Part shown: in pieces, positions 20,832 through 33,534 of the stretch | Layout of the letters: each line of letters starts with the position of its first letter | Position numbering within the stretch: the first letter of the stretch is position 1 | Origin: Pseudonocardia sp. | GTDB lineage: Bacteria > Actinomycetota > Actinomycetes > Mycobacteriales > Pseudonocardiaceae | Reading direction: 5' to 3' | Length of the DNA stretch: 38,540 bases | Assembly: GCF_025965585.1 (NCBI RefSeq) | Contig: NZ_JAOPWR010000466.1 | Span: 1-38,540 of the forward strand | Translations under genes and position numbers: made by a program | The notes under the pieces: generated by a model | What the model was told of the DNA's origin: nothing | Databases searched by the model: none | What the model saw: the letters and a program-made list of their open reading frames with translations, nothing else

Positions 20832-21404
20832 CTACACCTCCAGGCCGTTGCGGTCGATCTTCTCCCCTGCCGGCCAGTCCTCCATGGGTGAACACACCGG
20901 CAGCACCATCGACGCGCCGTCGTAGACCTGCACCTGCCCGTCGGCGCGCACCATCCGCGTCGGGTTGGGGACCCGCACCCAGCCGCCGCGCTCGTAGAAC
21001 GCCGCCACCGCCTCCCCGCAGGTGAGGAAGCCGAACGGCATCCCCAGCCCGCGCAGCGTGGTGGCCGCGCGCGCCAGCAGCTCCGCGCCGACGCCGTTCC
21101 CCTGCACCGACGGGTCGGCGGCCACCAGACCGACGTCCCCGAGGAGCAGGGACGCCTCGCCGGCCCGCACGAACCGGCGCAGGATCCCGAGGTGCGCGAC
21201 GATCCGCGGCCCGTCGCGGCCGATGAGCCGCAGCTCGGGCCGCCCGCTCGACCAGCTGCGGAACCCGGTGAACGGCGTCCGCGAGTACGGGAAGCAGCGC
21301 GCGAACAGCACGGCCAGCGCCGCATGCTCGTCGGGGGTGACGTCGTCCTCCCAGGTCTCCGACCACGAGATCGGGGCCCAGGAGACCTCAGCCGGTGCGC
21401 TCAC
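20832..21404 (-). CDS. NodA-like N-acyltransferase
   Basis: A 190-residue protein that, from memory, aligns with rhizobial NodA along its length: [20 protein letters not shown] matches [35 protein letters not shown] matches H-GLLRRFIKVG--DLL, and the C-terminus [15 protein letters not shown] matches EWP-G-LIDRNGPEL. NodA transfers a fatty acyl chain to the free amine of a chitin oligosaccharide in Nod-factor synthesis. No nodB or nodC is nearby, so the substrate here is unknown. A general GNAT acetyltransferase is the alternative, since the folds are related. The GTG start overlaps bsaP by 17 nt, making it the last gene of the biotin operon. Confidence 0.75.
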   Translation of the reverse strand: MSAPAEVSWAPISWSETWEDDVTPDEHAALAVLFARCFPYSRTPFTGFRSWSSGRPELRLIGRDGPRIVAHLGILRRFVRAGEASLLLGDVGLVAADPSVQGNGVGAELLARAATTLRGLGMPFGFLTCGEAVAAFYERGGWVRVPNPTRMVRADGQVQVYDGASMVLPVCSPMEDWPAGEKIDRNGLEV

Positions 21405-21576
21405 CGTGCCGGCTGCAGCGCGCCGTCCACCCGGTCGGCGTGACCTGGACGACCATGCGCCGCGCGCAGTCGGCGCAGTAGCGCGGTGGCTCCAGCTCCC
21501 GGCGCGCGGCGCAGCGCGGGTGCTCGTCCTCCTCGGACGGCTTCCCGCACTGGTCGCAGAACATCAGCAGGGTCAC
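21388..21576 (-). CDS. bsaP: biotin synthase auxiliary protein (Rv1590-like)
   Basis: A 62-residue Cys-rich protein just after bioB, with FCDQCGKP, a middle Cys (HPRCAAR), YCADCARR and a late Cys (ARCSRHG): six Cys in all, including two CxxC pairs. Position and pattern match the small actinobacterial protein reported to assist biotin synthase, probably through its iron-sulfur cluster. The GTG overlaps the bioB stop as GTGA, implying coupled synthesis. The Cys set could alternatively bind zinc; the sequence alone cannot decide. Confidence 0.78.
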   Translation of the reverse strand: MTLLMFCDQCGKPSEEDEHPRCAARRELEPPRYCADCARRMVVQVTPTGWTARCSRHGERTG

Positions 21577-22598
21577 AGCGTGTCGTTCAGGGCCTTGATC
21601 GGCATCTGCAGCTCGCCGAGCAGGTCGATGTCGGACTCCGCGGGGCGGCCCAGCGTCGTCAGGTAGTTGCCGACGATCACGGCGTTGACGCCGCCGAGCA
21701 TGCCCCGGCGTGCCCCGAGGTCGCCGAGGGTGATCTCGCGGCCGCCTGCGAAGCGCAGCACCGTGCGCGGCATCGCCAGCCGGAACGCCGCGACGGTGCG
21801 CAGCGCGTCGGGTCCGGCCATCGGCTCGAGGTCGCCGAACGGGGTGCCCGGGCGCGGGTTGAGGAAGTTCAACGGCACCTCGTCGGGCGTGAGCGACGCG
21901 AGCTGTGCGGCGAACTCCGCACGCTGCTCCAGCGACTCCCCCATGCCGACGATGCCGCCGCAGCACACCTCCATGCCGGCCTCGCGCACCAGCCGCAGCG
22001 TCTCCCAGCGCTCCTCCCACGTGTGCGTGGTGACCACGTTGGTGAAGTGCGACCTCGCCGTCTCGAGGTTGTGGTTGTAGCGGTGCACGCCCATGGCGGC
22101 CAGCTGGTCGACCTGCTCGGGGGTGAGCATGCCCAGCGAGCACGCGATGTTGATGTCGACCGCGTCCTTGATCGCCGCGATGCCCGCCGCGACCTGCGCC
22201 ATCAGCCTCGCGTCCGGCCCGCGGACGGCGGCGACGATGCAGAACTCGGTGGCCCCGGTCTTGGCGGTCTGCTTGGCCGCCTCCACCAGCGACGGGACGT
22301 CGAGCCAGGCCGAGCGCACCGGCGACTCGAACAGCCCCGACTGCGAGCAGAAGTGGCAGTCCTCGGGACAGCCGCCGGTCTTGAGCGAGATGATCCCCTC
22401 GACCTCGACCTCCGGGCCGCACCAGCGCATGCGCACCTCGTGGGCGAGCTCCAGCAGGTCGTCGAGGGCGTCGTCGGGGAGACGGAGCACGTCGAGCACC
22501 TGTGCCTCGGACAGGCCGACGCCCTCGTCCAGTACCTGGGTGCGGGCGAGGGCGAGGATGTCCGACTGCGTTGTGGTCACGGCTTCGGAGTGTGCCAT
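21573..22598 (-). CDS. bioB: biotin synthase
   Basis: Radical-SAM enzyme that inserts sulfur into dethiobiotin. The 341-residue protein has the CxxxCxxC motif in [14 protein letters not shown], plus [63 protein letters not shown] and [10 protein letters not shown]; the second [2Fe-2S] cluster ligands appear intact. I chose ATG 22598, with a G-rich ribosome site, giving a 22-nt overlap with bioD. GTG 22580, which forms a GTGA overlap with the bioD stop, is nearly as good. It is very close to mycobacterial BioB as I recall it and is followed by bsaP. Confidence 0.96.
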   Translation of the reverse strand: MAHSEAVTTTQSDILALARTQVLDEGVGLSEAQVLDVLRLPDDALDDLLELAHEVRMRWCGPEVEVEGIISLKTGGCPEDCHFCSQSGLFESPVRSAWLDVPSLVEAAKQTAKTGATEFCIVAAVRGPDARLMAQVAAGIAAIKDAVDINIACSLGMLTPEQVDQLAAMGVHRYNHNLETARSHFTNVVTTHTWEERWETLRLVREAGMEVCCGGIVGMGESLEQRAEFAAQLASLTPDEVPLNFLNPRPGTPFGDLEPMAGPDALRTVAAFRLAMPRTVLRFAGGREITLGDLGARRGMLGGVNAVIVGNYLTTLGRPAESDIDLLGELQMPIKALNDTL

Positions 22599-23278
22599 TC
22601 GCCCCCCAGCTCCGCCGCCAGGGTGTGACGCGCAACCCGGAGGAACTCGTCGGGCGCGAGCACACCGGCACCGTCGGGCACCGCCCCGAGCAGCGGGACG
22701 CCGGTGACGACAGGCAGGTCGGCGAGGTTGCACTCCGCGGCGAGGTCGGGCTCGGCCGGCCACGCGCCGACCACCACGCCCGCACACTCCAGGCCGCGTG
22801 TGCGCAGCGCCTCGGTGGTCAGTGCGGTGTGGTTGAGCGTGCCCAGGCCGGCAGCGGCGACGACGAGGACGGGCACGTCCAGCGCGGCGGCGACGTCGGC
22901 CAGCGTGCCGTCGTCGTCGAGACGGACGAGCAGCCCGCCCGCCCCCTCGACGATGACGAGGTCGTGGTCGGCCGCGAGGTCCGTCGCGGCCCGTGCCGCC
23001 TCCCCCGGTGTGACGGGCGCGACGCCGGCGCGACGCGCGGCCGTCGCGGGGGCGAGCGGGTCGGGGTAGCGCGCGAGCTCCCGCCCGGTGACGCCCGGGA
23101 CGAGCCGTGCGACGTCGGCGAGGTCCCCCGGCTCGCCGGGGCCGACGCCGGTCTGAGCGGGCTTGAGCACCGCCACCCGCGCCCCGCGGGCCAGGGCCAG
23201 CGCGGCGACGGCGGCGGTGACGACCGTCTTGCCGACGCCGGTCCCGGTGCCGGTGACGACGAGCACCCGCCCGCTCAC
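22577..23278 (-). CDS. bioD: dethiobiotin synthetase
   Basis: ATP-dependent closure of the ureido ring of DAPA using CO2. The 233-residue protein has the P-loop [14 protein letters not shown] near the N-terminus, [24 protein letters not shown] and [19 protein letters not shown] 23278 ([10 protein letters not shown]) has GGTGGA just upstream and gives the usual length. An in-frame GTG at 23329 overlapping the bioF stop would add 17 residues. It lies between bioF and bioB in one operon. Its need for CO2 is notable given the anion transporter/carbonic anhydrase encoded upstream. Confidence 0.94.
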   Translation of the reverse strand: MSGRVLVVTGTGTGVGKTVVTAAVAALALARGARVAVLKPAQTGVGPGEPGDLADVARLVPGVTGRELARYPDPLAPATAARRAGVAPVTPGEAARAATDLAADHDLVIVEGAGGLLVRLDDDGTLADVAAALDVPVLVVAAAGLGTLNHTALTTEALRTRGLECAGVVVGAWPAEPDLAAECNLADLPVVTGVPLLGAVPDGAGVLAPDEFLRVARHTLAAELGGEWHTPKP

Positions 23279-23325
23279 GCGTCCACCGTCCCGCGCGAAG
23301 GGTGCTGCCGTGCGTCCCGCGGCGA

Positions 23326-24483
23326 TCACCGCGCCACCGCCGGAGCCAGTACCTCCGCCAGCACCGTCCGGACCAGCGCCAGGTCGTCGTCGGTGAGCGT
23401 CGCGCGGGCCGTCAGCCGCAACCGGCTCGTGCCCTCCGGCACCGACGGCGGCCGGAAGCACCCCACCCGCAGCCCCCGCTCCGCGCACCGCTGCGCCGCC
23501 GCGAACGCGACCCCCGGCTCGCCCAGCACCACCGACACCACCGCGGACGGCGGCGCCGGCACCCCGGCCGCGTCGGCCAGCGCGGCAGCCGCTCGCAGCA
23601 CCCGCGCCGGACGCCCGGGCTCCTCGCGCAGCACCCGCAGAGCGGCGAGGGCGGCACCCACGCTGGCCGGGGCGAGGCCGGTGTCGAAGATGAACGAGCG
23701 GGCGGTGTCGACCAGGTGTGCGGTGACCGCGGCCGGGCCCAGCACCGCCCCGCCCTGGCTGCCCAGCGACTTCGACAGCGTCACGGTGGCCACCACGTCG
23801 TCCGCCCCGGCGAGGCCGACGTCCGCGAGCAGGCCCCGCCCGCCCGGGCCGCACACGCCGAGCCCGTGCGCCTCGTCGACGACGAGCAGCGCCCCACGCG
23901 CCCGGCACACGGTGTGCAGCGCGCGCAGCGGGGCGAGCCCGCCGTCGACGCTGTTCACCGAGTCGGTGACGACCAGCGCGCGCGTCTCGGAGCGGGCGGC
24001 CAGCGCAGCCTCGACCGCGGACACGTCGTCGTGCGGCACCACCACGACCCGGGCGCGCGAGAGCCGGCAGGCGTCGACGAGCGAGGCGTGGTTGGCGGCG
24101 TCGGAGACGATCAGCGCGTCCGGTCCGGACAGCGCGGTGAGCACCCCGAGGTTCGCGGCGTAGCCCGAGGAGAACACCAGTGCCGACCCGGCGCCGCAGA
24201 ACGCGGCGAGCTCGGCCTCCAGCTCCGCGTGCAGGGACGTGGTGCCGGTCACCAGACGCGACCCCGTCGAGCCCGCCCCCCACGTGCGCAGCGCCTCGAC
24301 GCCGCCCTGCACGACGCGGGGGTCGGCGGAGAGGCCGAGGTAGTCGTTGCCGGCGAGGTCGAGCAGCGGCTCCCCCGCCCGGCGCGGGCGCAGCTCACGG
24401 CGCAGGCCGGCCTCGCGGCGGCGGGCGGCGTGGGCGTCGAGCCAGGCCAGGGGGTGGGCGGGAGGAAGCGACGACGGCGACAC
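23326..24483 (-). CDS. bioF: 8-amino-7-oxononanoate synthase
   Basis: PLP enzyme that condenses a pimeloyl thioester with alanine. The 385-residue protein shows [71 protein letters not shown] and the PLP lysine in [15 protein letters not shown] start at GTG 24483 because TAGCGT lies 7 nt upstream, the leaderless pattern seen here; the ORF-track GTG 24492 overlaps that box. It heads bioF-bioD-bioB-bsaP-nodA-like and is separated from the SulP gene by the repeat array. Confidence 0.95.
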   Translation of the reverse strand: MSPSSLPPAHPLAWLDAHAARRREAGLRRELRPRRAGEPLLDLAGNDYLGLSADPRVVQGGVEALRTWGAGSTGSRLVTGTTSLHAELEAELAAFCGAGSALVFSSGYAANLGVLTALSGPDALIVSDAANHASLVDACRLSRARVVVVPHDDVSAVEAALAARSETRALVVTDSVNSVDGGLAPLRALHTVCRARGALLVVDEAHGLGVCGPGGRGLLADVGLAGADDVVATVTLSKSLGSQGGAVLGPAAVTAHLVDTARSFIFDTGLAPASVGAALAALRVLREEPGRPARVLRAAAALADAAGVPAPPSAVVSVVLGEPGVAFAAAQRCAERGLRVGCFRPPSVPEGTSRLRLTARATLTDDDLALVRTVLAEVLAPAVAR

Positions 24484-24490
24484 ACTCGAC

Positions 24491-24496
24491 ACGCTA
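24491..24496 (-). promoter_or_regulatory. -10 box for a leaderless bioF transcript
   Basis: TAGCGT on the minus strand ends 7 nt before GTG 24483. No -35 consensus is obvious. Confidence 0.45.
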
Positions 24497-24543
24497 GGCG
24501 AGAGCGTCCGCTGGGGATGCGCCCGGCCACCGCGACCGCCCCG

Positions 24544-24692
24544 GACCCGCGCACACCCGCCCCGCGACTCGCGCGGACCAGAGCCCGACTCGCGCGCCCG
24601 GGGACCGACGCGCGGAGCGTGCGGTCAGGCCGTCGGCGTGCAGCTGATCGCGCGGCGGCACTACTCGCGCGCCCGGCCGTGTCGACTCGCGG
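24544..24692 (-). repeat. GCGCGAGTC-type intergenic repeat array C
   Basis: Read on the plus strand, GACCCGCGC (24544), GACTCGCGC (24566), GACTCGCGC (24587) and GACGCGCGG (24607) are 22, 21 and 20 nt apart. TACTCGCGC (24662) and GACTCGCGG (24684) are 22 nt apart. The array fills the gap between the SulP stop and the bioF promoter. It is the reverse complement of arrays A and B. Confidence 0.65.
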
Positions 24693-24697
24693 GAGCC

Positions 24698-26836
24698 TCA
24701 GCCGAGGGCGCGGAACTCGTCGCCCTCCAGGACGAGCACGCGGGCCGTGGGGATGTCGAAGAACAGGCCCAGGAGCTCCGTCCGTACCCCGTGGTCGCGC
24801 AGGACGTCCAGCTGCAGGGCGACGTTGACCATCGCCAGCGCCTCCGCATCCCCGAAGCCCGCTGCGAGCGCCGAGCGGCCCACCGGGTGCCCGGCGTGGA
24901 AGGCCTCCACGCTGGGCGCCCCGCTGCGCAGCCAGTCGCCGAGCGCGCCGTCGACCCCGCCGCCCAGCAGCCCGCGCATCGCGCCGCAGCCCGAGTGCCC
25001 ACAGACGGCGACGACCGGCACGTCCAGCACCGTGGTCGCGTACTGCACCGCCGCCCGGACGGACGTGCCCGCGACCATGTTGCCGACGTTCTGGACGGTG
25101 AACAGGTCACCGGGACCGCTGTGCGTGATCACGTTGGGCACCACGCGCGAGTCGGCGCAGGCCAGCAGCAGGCCCGACGGCGCCTGGCCCGCGGCCAGCT
25201 CCCGGAACACCGGACGCATCAGGGGCGCCGCGTCGGAGTGGTAGGCCGCGACGCCCGCCAGCACCGGCTGGACCGGCCCCGCCTCGCTCTTCTGCCAGTG
25301 CGACCACGTGGCGTACCGGCCACGCCGCGACGGTCCCGTGGCACCGGGCTCGGACACCTCGACCGTCGTCCCGTCGGCGCGGTGCCGGGCGGTCCAGGCC
25401 TCGAGCTGGTCGTACGCGGTGTGGTCGAGGTAGTCGACGACGAGCTCGACGCGCGCAGGCGCGCCGGCCGGCACGCGGGACAGCACCCGCGACAGCGTCG
25501 GCACGGCCAGGAAGCTGAGCATGCCCTCGACCACCAGGCGGTACGGCTCGCCGTCCCGGTCGGGTTCCTCCAGGCGCACCTCGGCGCGGATCACGCGGCT
25601 CAGCATCATCAGCCCGGCCACGGCCAGCCCGACGCCCACGCCCTCGATCAGGCCGAGCACCAGCACGCCGGCCACCGTCACGAGATAGATCGGCAGCTCC
25701 CCGTGCTGCGAGGCGGTGCGCATGTCGACGGGCCTGACCAGCTGCAGACCGATCACGACGAGCAGGCCGGCCAGCGCCGCGAGCGGCACGAGCTCCACCA
25801 GCCCGACGAGCGCGATCGCGAACACCGCGACCCACACGCCGTGCAGCACCGCCGACGCGCGCGTGCGCGCCCCGGCCGCCACGTTGGCCGAGCTGCGAAC
25901 GATCACACCGGTCACGGGCAGGCCGCCGAGCAGGCCGGAGACGCTGTTGGCGGCGCCCTGGCCGAGGAGCTCGCGGTCGGGGTCGGTGGGCGGGGTCTGC
26001 CGGCCGTCCGGGCCGCGCATGCGGTCGACGGCCACGGCGGAGAGCAGGCTCTCGACGCCGGCCACCAGCGCGACGGTCAGCACGCCGCCGGCGATGGCCG
26101 CCCACTCGCCGTCGGGCAGCAGGGTGGGCAGGGTGATCGCGTCGAGCAGGCCGCCGGGCAGGTCGACCCGCGGCACGTCGATGAGCGCGACGGCCAGCAG
26201 CGTCCCGACGACGACGGCCACCAGCGGTCCCGGCACCACCCGTACCTGCTTCGGGAGCCGCGGCCACAGCACCAGCAGGGCGATCGTCAGCACACCCACC
26301 GCGAGCGCGGCCGGGTTCAGTCCGGCGATCTGCCCGGGGAGCAGCAGCAGGCTGTCGATGACCCCGGTCGGCGGGTCGCCGCCCAGCACGACATGGATCT
26401 GGGCGAGCGCGATGGTCAGGCCGATGCCGGCGAGCATCCCGCGCACGACGGCGGGCGGGACGGCCTGGGTGAAGCGGGCCACGCGGAGCAGCCCGAACGC
26501 GATCTGCAGCAGGCCCGCGCCGATCGTGATCAGACAGGTGACCTGCCAGCCGAACCGCCCGATGAGCTCGGCCACCACGACCGTCAGGCCGGCAGCAGGC
26601 CCGCTGACCTGCAACGGCGAGCCCCCGAGAAGGCCGGCGACGACACCGCCGACCACCGCGGCGATGAGCCCGGCCATGATCGGCGCGCCGGACGCGAGCG
26701 CGATGCCGAGCGACAGCGGCACCGACACGAGGAACACGACGAGCGACGCGCTGATGTCGGCGCGCCACCGCCCGGCGGTGGGCGGGGCGTGCTGGGTCGG
26801 CTGGCCGTCGGCCGGGCGGGCGGGGGACAAAGTCAT
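24698..26836 (-). CDS. SulP-family anion transporter fused to a beta-carbonic anhydrase
   Basis: A 712-residue fusion. Residues of about 25-420 form the SulP transporter: many hydrophobic spans, with SLVVFLVSVPLSLGIALASG, LLGGSPLQVSGPAAG, PGPLVAVVVGTLLAV and NSVSGLLGGLPVTGVIVRSS. A STAS-like segment follows (about 435-515: LVVEGMLSFLAVPTL, ARVELVVDYLDHT). The last 200 residues are a beta-carbonic anhydrase with zinc-site motifs CADSR (about 560) and CGHSGC (614-617). Bicarbonate uptake with interconversion to CO2 is inferred; sulfate is the alternative. GGAG precedes ATG 26836. The 282-nt gap toward bioA shows no other element I recognise. Confidence 0.93.
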   Translation of the reverse strand: MTLSPARPADGQPTQHAPPTAGRWRADISASLVVFLVSVPLSLGIALASGAPIMAGLIAAVVGGVVAGLLGGSPLQVSGPAAGLTVVVAELIGRFGWQVTCLITIGAGLLQIAFGLLRVARFTQAVPPAVVRGMLAGIGLTIALAQIHVVLGGDPPTGVIDSLLLLPGQIAGLNPAALAVGVLTIALLVLWPRLPKQVRVVPGPLVAVVVGTLLAVALIDVPRVDLPGGLLDAITLPTLLPDGEWAAIAGGVLTVALVAGVESLLSAVAVDRMRGPDGRQTPPTDPDRELLGQGAANSVSGLLGGLPVTGVIVRSSANVAAGARTRASAVLHGVWVAVFAIALVGLVELVPLAALAGLLVVIGLQLVRPVDMRTASQHGELPIYLVTVAGVLVLGLIEGVGVGLAVAGLMMLSRVIRAEVRLEEPDRDGEPYRLVVEGMLSFLAVPTLSRVLSRVPAGAPARVELVVDYLDHTAYDQLEAWTARHRADGTTVEVSEPGATGPSRRGRYATWSHWQKSEAGPVQPVLAGVAAYHSDAAPLMRPVFRELAAGQAPSGLLLACADSRVVPNVITHSGPGDLFTVQNVGNMVAGTSVRAAVQYATTVLDVPVVAVCGHSGCGAMRGLLGGGVDGALGDWLRSGAPSVEAFHAGHPVGRSALAAGFGDAEALAMVNVALQLDVLRDHGVRTELLGLFFDIPTARVLVLEGDEFRALG

Positions 26837-27118
26837 GATCAGCTCCGGGGCAGGGTCGACTGTGCGGGCACCTCGCTGCACCGCGACGGGCCAACGTGCG
26901 GCCGGCCCTGCCCGTTCCGTCCGTTTTGGGCCGTCCGGCCTGGCCACCCTGCGTTCACGTTCGTCTGATCGGGACCATCGTCGCTGGTCGTCGGACCGCG
27001 CATCCGGGCCGACGCTCCACAAGCTCCCGTCCTGGCGGCACCGACGTGTCACACGCACGAGTGATCCGCCGTGCGGCTCCTCACAGTCGTGCGCCGCCGC
27101 TCGGCGCCACACCCCGCG

Positions 27119-28396
27119 TCACCCCGCCGCTGCGGCCGCGAGCACGCCCCGCGTGATCGTCGCGATCTCGTCGGCGGTGCAGACGTAGGGCGGCATCGTG
27201 TAGACGAGGTCCCGGAACGGCCGCAGCCACACCCCGGCCTCGACGGCGGCGGCGGTGGCCGCGGCCATGTCGATCTCGTGGTCGAGCTGCACCACCCCGA
27301 TCGCGCCCAGCACCCGCACGTCCGCGACCCCGGGCAGCGCCCTCGCCGGAGCGAGGCCGTCCTTCAGCGCCGCCTCGATCCCGCGCACCTCGGCGCGCCA
27401 GTCGCGCTCCTGCAGCAGCCCCACGGACGCCGCGGCGACGGCCGCCGCCAGGGGGTTCCCCATGAAGGTCGGCCCGTGCATCAGGACGCCCGCCTCGCCG
27501 TCGGAGATGCCGCGGGCCACCTCGGTCGTGCACAGGGTGGCCGCCATCGTGAGGTAGCCACCGGTCAGCGCCTTGCCGACGCACATCACGTCGGGCGCGA
27601 TGCCGGCGTGGTCGGCGGCGAACATCTCCCCCGTCCGCCCGAAGCCCGTGGCGATCTCGTCGAACACGAGCAGCACGTCGTTGGCAAGACACAGCTCGCG
27701 CAGCACGTGCAGGTAGCGGGGGTCGTGGAAGCGCATGCCGCCGGCGCCCTGCACGACCGGTTCGACGATCACCGCGGCGAGCTCGTCGGCGTGGGTCTCC
27801 ACGAGCTCCGCGAGCTCGGCGACGTACGCGGTCTCGAACGCGCGCGGCGGGGCGGGGGCGAACAGCTGCTGCGGCAGCACGTCGCGCCAGAGGGAGTGCA
27901 TGCCGCCGTCGGGGTCGCAGATGCTCATCGCGCCGAACGTGTCGCCGTGGTAGCCGCCGCGCCACGTCATCAGCCGGTGCTTCTCCGGACGCCCGCGCGA
28001 GCGCTGGTACTGCAGGCACATCTTGATCGCGACCTCGACCGACACCGACCCGGAGTCGGCGAGGAACACGTGCTCCATCCCGGCGGGCGTGACCTCGACG
28101 AGCAGCCGGGCCAGGTCCACGGCCGGCCCGTGGGTGAGGCCGCCGAACATCACGTGGCTCATCACGCCGAGCTGGTCGCGCACGGCGGCGTCGAGCACGG
28201 GGTGGCGGTAGCCGTGGATGGCCGCCCACCACGACGACATGGCGTCGACGAGCTCGCGCCCGTCGTCGAGCCGCAGGCGCACACCCTGCGCCGACTCCAC
28301 CACCAGCGGGGCCACCACCCCGGGCATCGGGGCGTAGGGATGCCAGACGTGGGCCCGGTCGGCGTCTCGAAGCGTCGCAGTGCTGAGGTCGCCCAT
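27119..28396 (-). CDS. bioA: adenosylmethionine-8-amino-7-oxononanoate aminotransferase
   Basis: PLP aminotransferase that makes DAPA from KAPA, usually with SAM as amino donor. The 425-residue protein shows [89 protein letters not shown] and the PLP lysine in [16 protein letters not shown]. Start ATG 28396 lies 8 nt after a TAGGCT box. It is separated from bioF by the SulP/carbonic anhydrase gene and is divergent from a PaaX-family regulator, which may control it. Confidence 0.96.
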   Translation of the reverse strand: MGDLSTATLRDADRAHVWHPYAPMPGVVAPLVVESAQGVRLRLDDGRELVDAMSSWWAAIHGYRHPVLDAAVRDQLGVMSHVMFGGLTHGPAVDLARLLVEVTPAGMEHVFLADSGSVSVEVAIKMCLQYQRSRGRPEKHRLMTWRGGYHGDTFGAMSICDPDGGMHSLWRDVLPQQLFAPAPPRAFETAYVAELAELVETHADELAAVIVEPVVQGAGGMRFHDPRYLHVLRELCLANDVLLVFDEIATGFGRTGEMFAADHAGIAPDVMCVGKALTGGYLTMAATLCTTEVARGISDGEAGVLMHGPTFMGNPLAAAVAAASVGLLQERDWRAEVRGIEAALKDGLAPARALPGVADVRVLGAIGVVQLDHEIDMAAATAAAVEAGVWLRPFRDLVYTMPPYVCTADEIATITRGVLAAAAAG

Positions 28397-28404
28397 GATT
28401 CGCG

Positions 28405-28410
28405 AGCCTA
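28405..28410 (-). promoter_or_regulatory. -10 box for a leaderless bioA transcript
   Basis: TAGGCT on the minus strand ends 8 nt before ATG 28396. It forms an inverted pair with the identical box of the divergent regulator gene. Confidence 0.5.
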
Positions 28411-28434
28411 ACGATGGATCCGACCCCGTCCGAC

Positions 28435-28440
28435 TAGGCT
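28435..28440 (+). promoter_or_regulatory. -10 box for the PaaX-family gene
   Basis: TAGGCT ends 8 nt before ATG 28449, mirroring the bioA box across a 52-nt gap. A GGGAGG ribosome-site-like stretch also lies between box and ATG. Confidence 0.45.
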
Positions 28441-28448
28441 GGGAGGCC

Positions 28449-29309
28449 ATGTCCGCCGCCGAGTCCCTGACCCCCCATCCCGCGCTGTCCCGGCGCCGGG
28501 AGCTGGGGGCCACGAGCGCGCGGTCGCTGCTGCTCACGGTGCTCGGCGAGTTCGTGCTCCCCCGCGGTGAGCCGGTGTGGACGCAGGTGCTCATCGACGT
28601 GCTCGGCCTGCTCGACGTGGAGAACAAGTCGGCCCGCCAGGCCCTCGCCCGCACCGCCGCCGAGGGGCTGCTGGTCTCCGACCGCTCGGGCCGACGCGTG
28701 CGCTGGTCGCTCACCGACCAGGGCGTGCGGCTGCTGTCGGACGGCGCCGCGCGCATCTACGGCTTCGGCGCCGCGTCCCGGCCGTGGGACGGGCGCTGGC
28801 TCGTGCTGCTCGTCAGCGTGCCCGAGGCGCGCCGGCAGCTGCGCCACCGCCTGCGCACCCGGCTCGCGTGGGCCGGGCTCGGCTCCCCCGCCCCCGGCGT
28901 CTGGGTCACCCCCGACCCCGGCAAGCAGGACGAGGCCGCGGGCGTGGTGGCCGACCTCGAGCTGACCGAGGTCACCAGCTCGTTCGTCGGGCCGTTCGGC
29001 GACATCGGCCGCCAGCACGCCGTGGTGGAGCAGGCCTGGGACCTCGCCGATGTGGAGGAGGCGTACGAGGAGTTCCTCGTGTCCTTCGCCGACGCCGCGC
29101 CCGCAACCCCCGCCGAGGTGCTGGCCCACCAGATCCACCTCGTGCACGCCTGGCGCCGCTTCCCGTTCCTCGACCCCAAGCTGCCCGCCGAGCTGCTGCC
29201 CGAGCGCTGGGCCGGCACCCGCGCCGCGGAGCTGTTCGACACCCTGCACAGCCGGTGGGAGAAGCAGGCCCGTCAGCACTGGCAGCATCTGGTGGGCACG
29301 GCCCGCTGA
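28449..29309 (+). CDS. PaaX-family transcriptional regulator
   Basis: A 286-residue regulator. The N-terminal winged helix (about residues 18-95) reads [60 protein letters not shown]. The central PaaX domain has [20 protein letters not shown] and [18 protein letters not shown]. The C-terminal part has [40 protein letters not shown], a family hallmark. PaaX represses phenylacetate genes and responds to phenylacetyl-CoA, but no paa genes are present. Divergence from bioA across 52 nt makes biotin genes or self the likely targets. It is convergent with dnaE. Confidence 0.9.
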   Translation: MSAAESLTPHPALSRRRELGATSARSLLLTVLGEFVLPRGEPVWTQVLIDVLGLLDVENKSARQALARTAAEGLLVSDRSGRRVRWSLTDQGVRLLSDGAARIYGFGAASRPWDGRWLVLLVSVPEARRQLRHRLRTRLAWAGLGSPAPGVWVTPDPGKQDEAAGVVADLELTEVTSSFVGPFGDIGRQHAVVEQAWDLADVEEAYEEFLVSFADAAPATPAEVLAHQIHLVHAWRRFPFLDPKLPAELLPERWAGTRAAELFDTLHSRWEKQARQHWQHLVGTAR

Positions 29310-29597
29310 TCCGCCGTCAGCCGGGACTGCCGGCGAAGGGACGCAGCCGACGGCCCAGCTCGAACGCCGGTCCCACCTGCACCCCGGACGCGAAGGCCGC
29401 CGACCCCGCCGACAACCAGCTGGCCCCTCCGCTGCCCCACCCGGGTTCCCGAGCAGACGGACAGCGTCACCGCGTTCATCAGGCCGAGCCGCGCCAGGCG
29501 AACCGCAGGGCTCGCCCCTCCGGTTCGGGGTAGGACACCCGCGCGGGGGCCGGTGCTGGGCACAGCGCGAGCTGCGGGAGGGCCAGAGCGAGACGCT
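29310..29597. other. 288-nt convergent gap between paaX-like and dnaE genes
   Basis: The gap contains a small hairpin soon after the regulator stop (GCCGG / CCGGC, loop GACTG, at 29320-29334) that could act as a terminator. Open frames cross it on both strands but none has a recognisable start, ribosome site or domain, so I call no gene. Confidence 0.5.
29320..29334. terminator. short hairpin after the PaaX-family gene
   Basis: Perfect 5-bp stem GCCGG/CCGGC with a 5-nt loop, 11 nt past the stop. It is weak and has no U-tract. Confidence 0.3.
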
Positions 29598-33164
<3,567 letters not shown>

Positions 33165-33424
33165 CGGGGTGGAAAGCTCCCTTCCGGCGCGGCCCGCGGG
33201 GCTGCGCACGTACGCCTGTACATCGCGCGGCGACCGGCCCGGGAACCGCACCCCGCGATGGGGACGAACCGGATCGGCGGCGCCGCTGGACGGCCAAGAT
33301 TAACCCTGGCCACCGACAGTTCCCGGCACCCGGGTGGGCAAGCGCCGAACGCGCTGCTCACCCCGTCGGGCGGCGTGTCGGTCCGGATCCGACGAGCCGG
33401 GACGGCGTCCCGGGGACGACCACA

Positions 33425-33492
33425 CCATGATCCTCGGCCGGGTGCGCGGACGGCCACATGCGGCCGGGAACGCACCGGAACGGTGATCATGG
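33425..33492. repeat. imperfect inverted repeat before the hydrolase gene
   Basis: The 22-nt arms match at about 17 positions when one is reverse-complemented. The shared blocks are CGCACC at one end and ATCATGG at the other. It could form a cruciform or bind a dimeric regulator; function is unknown. Confidence 0.35.
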
Positions 33493-33521
33493 CCGAGGCC
33501 CGGTGGCGGTGCGGGCGGTCC

Positions 33522-33527
33522 TAGACT
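33522..33527 (+). promoter_or_regulatory. -10 box for a leaderless hydrolase transcript
   Basis: TAGACT ends 7 nt before GTG 33535. Confidence 0.5.
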
Positions 33528-33534
33528 CCGGCCG

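Larger units (their letters stand above)
33165..33534. other. 370-nt divergent gap between dnaE1 and the hydrolase gene
   Basis: On the minus strand TAATCT (33297-33302) is a possible dnaE1 -10 box, giving a leader of roughly 125 nt. Nearer the hydrolase is an imperfect inverted repeat (33425-33492). No small gene is convincing. Confidence 0.4.

Noticed and set aside
18591-24692. CRISPR array for the spaced GCGCGAGTC repeats
   Set aside because: Units are only 9 nt, imperfect and 20-22 nt apart, in separate gaps, with no cas genes.
24347-26968. 873-aa plus-strand ORF opposite the SulP/carbonic anhydrase gene
   Set aside because: Antisense shadow; His/Gln/Arg-rich low-complexity translation with no recognisable fold.
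29310-29597. tRNA-like GGTTCG stretch in the paaX/dnaE gap
   Set aside because: No acceptor, D or anticodon stems can be built around it.
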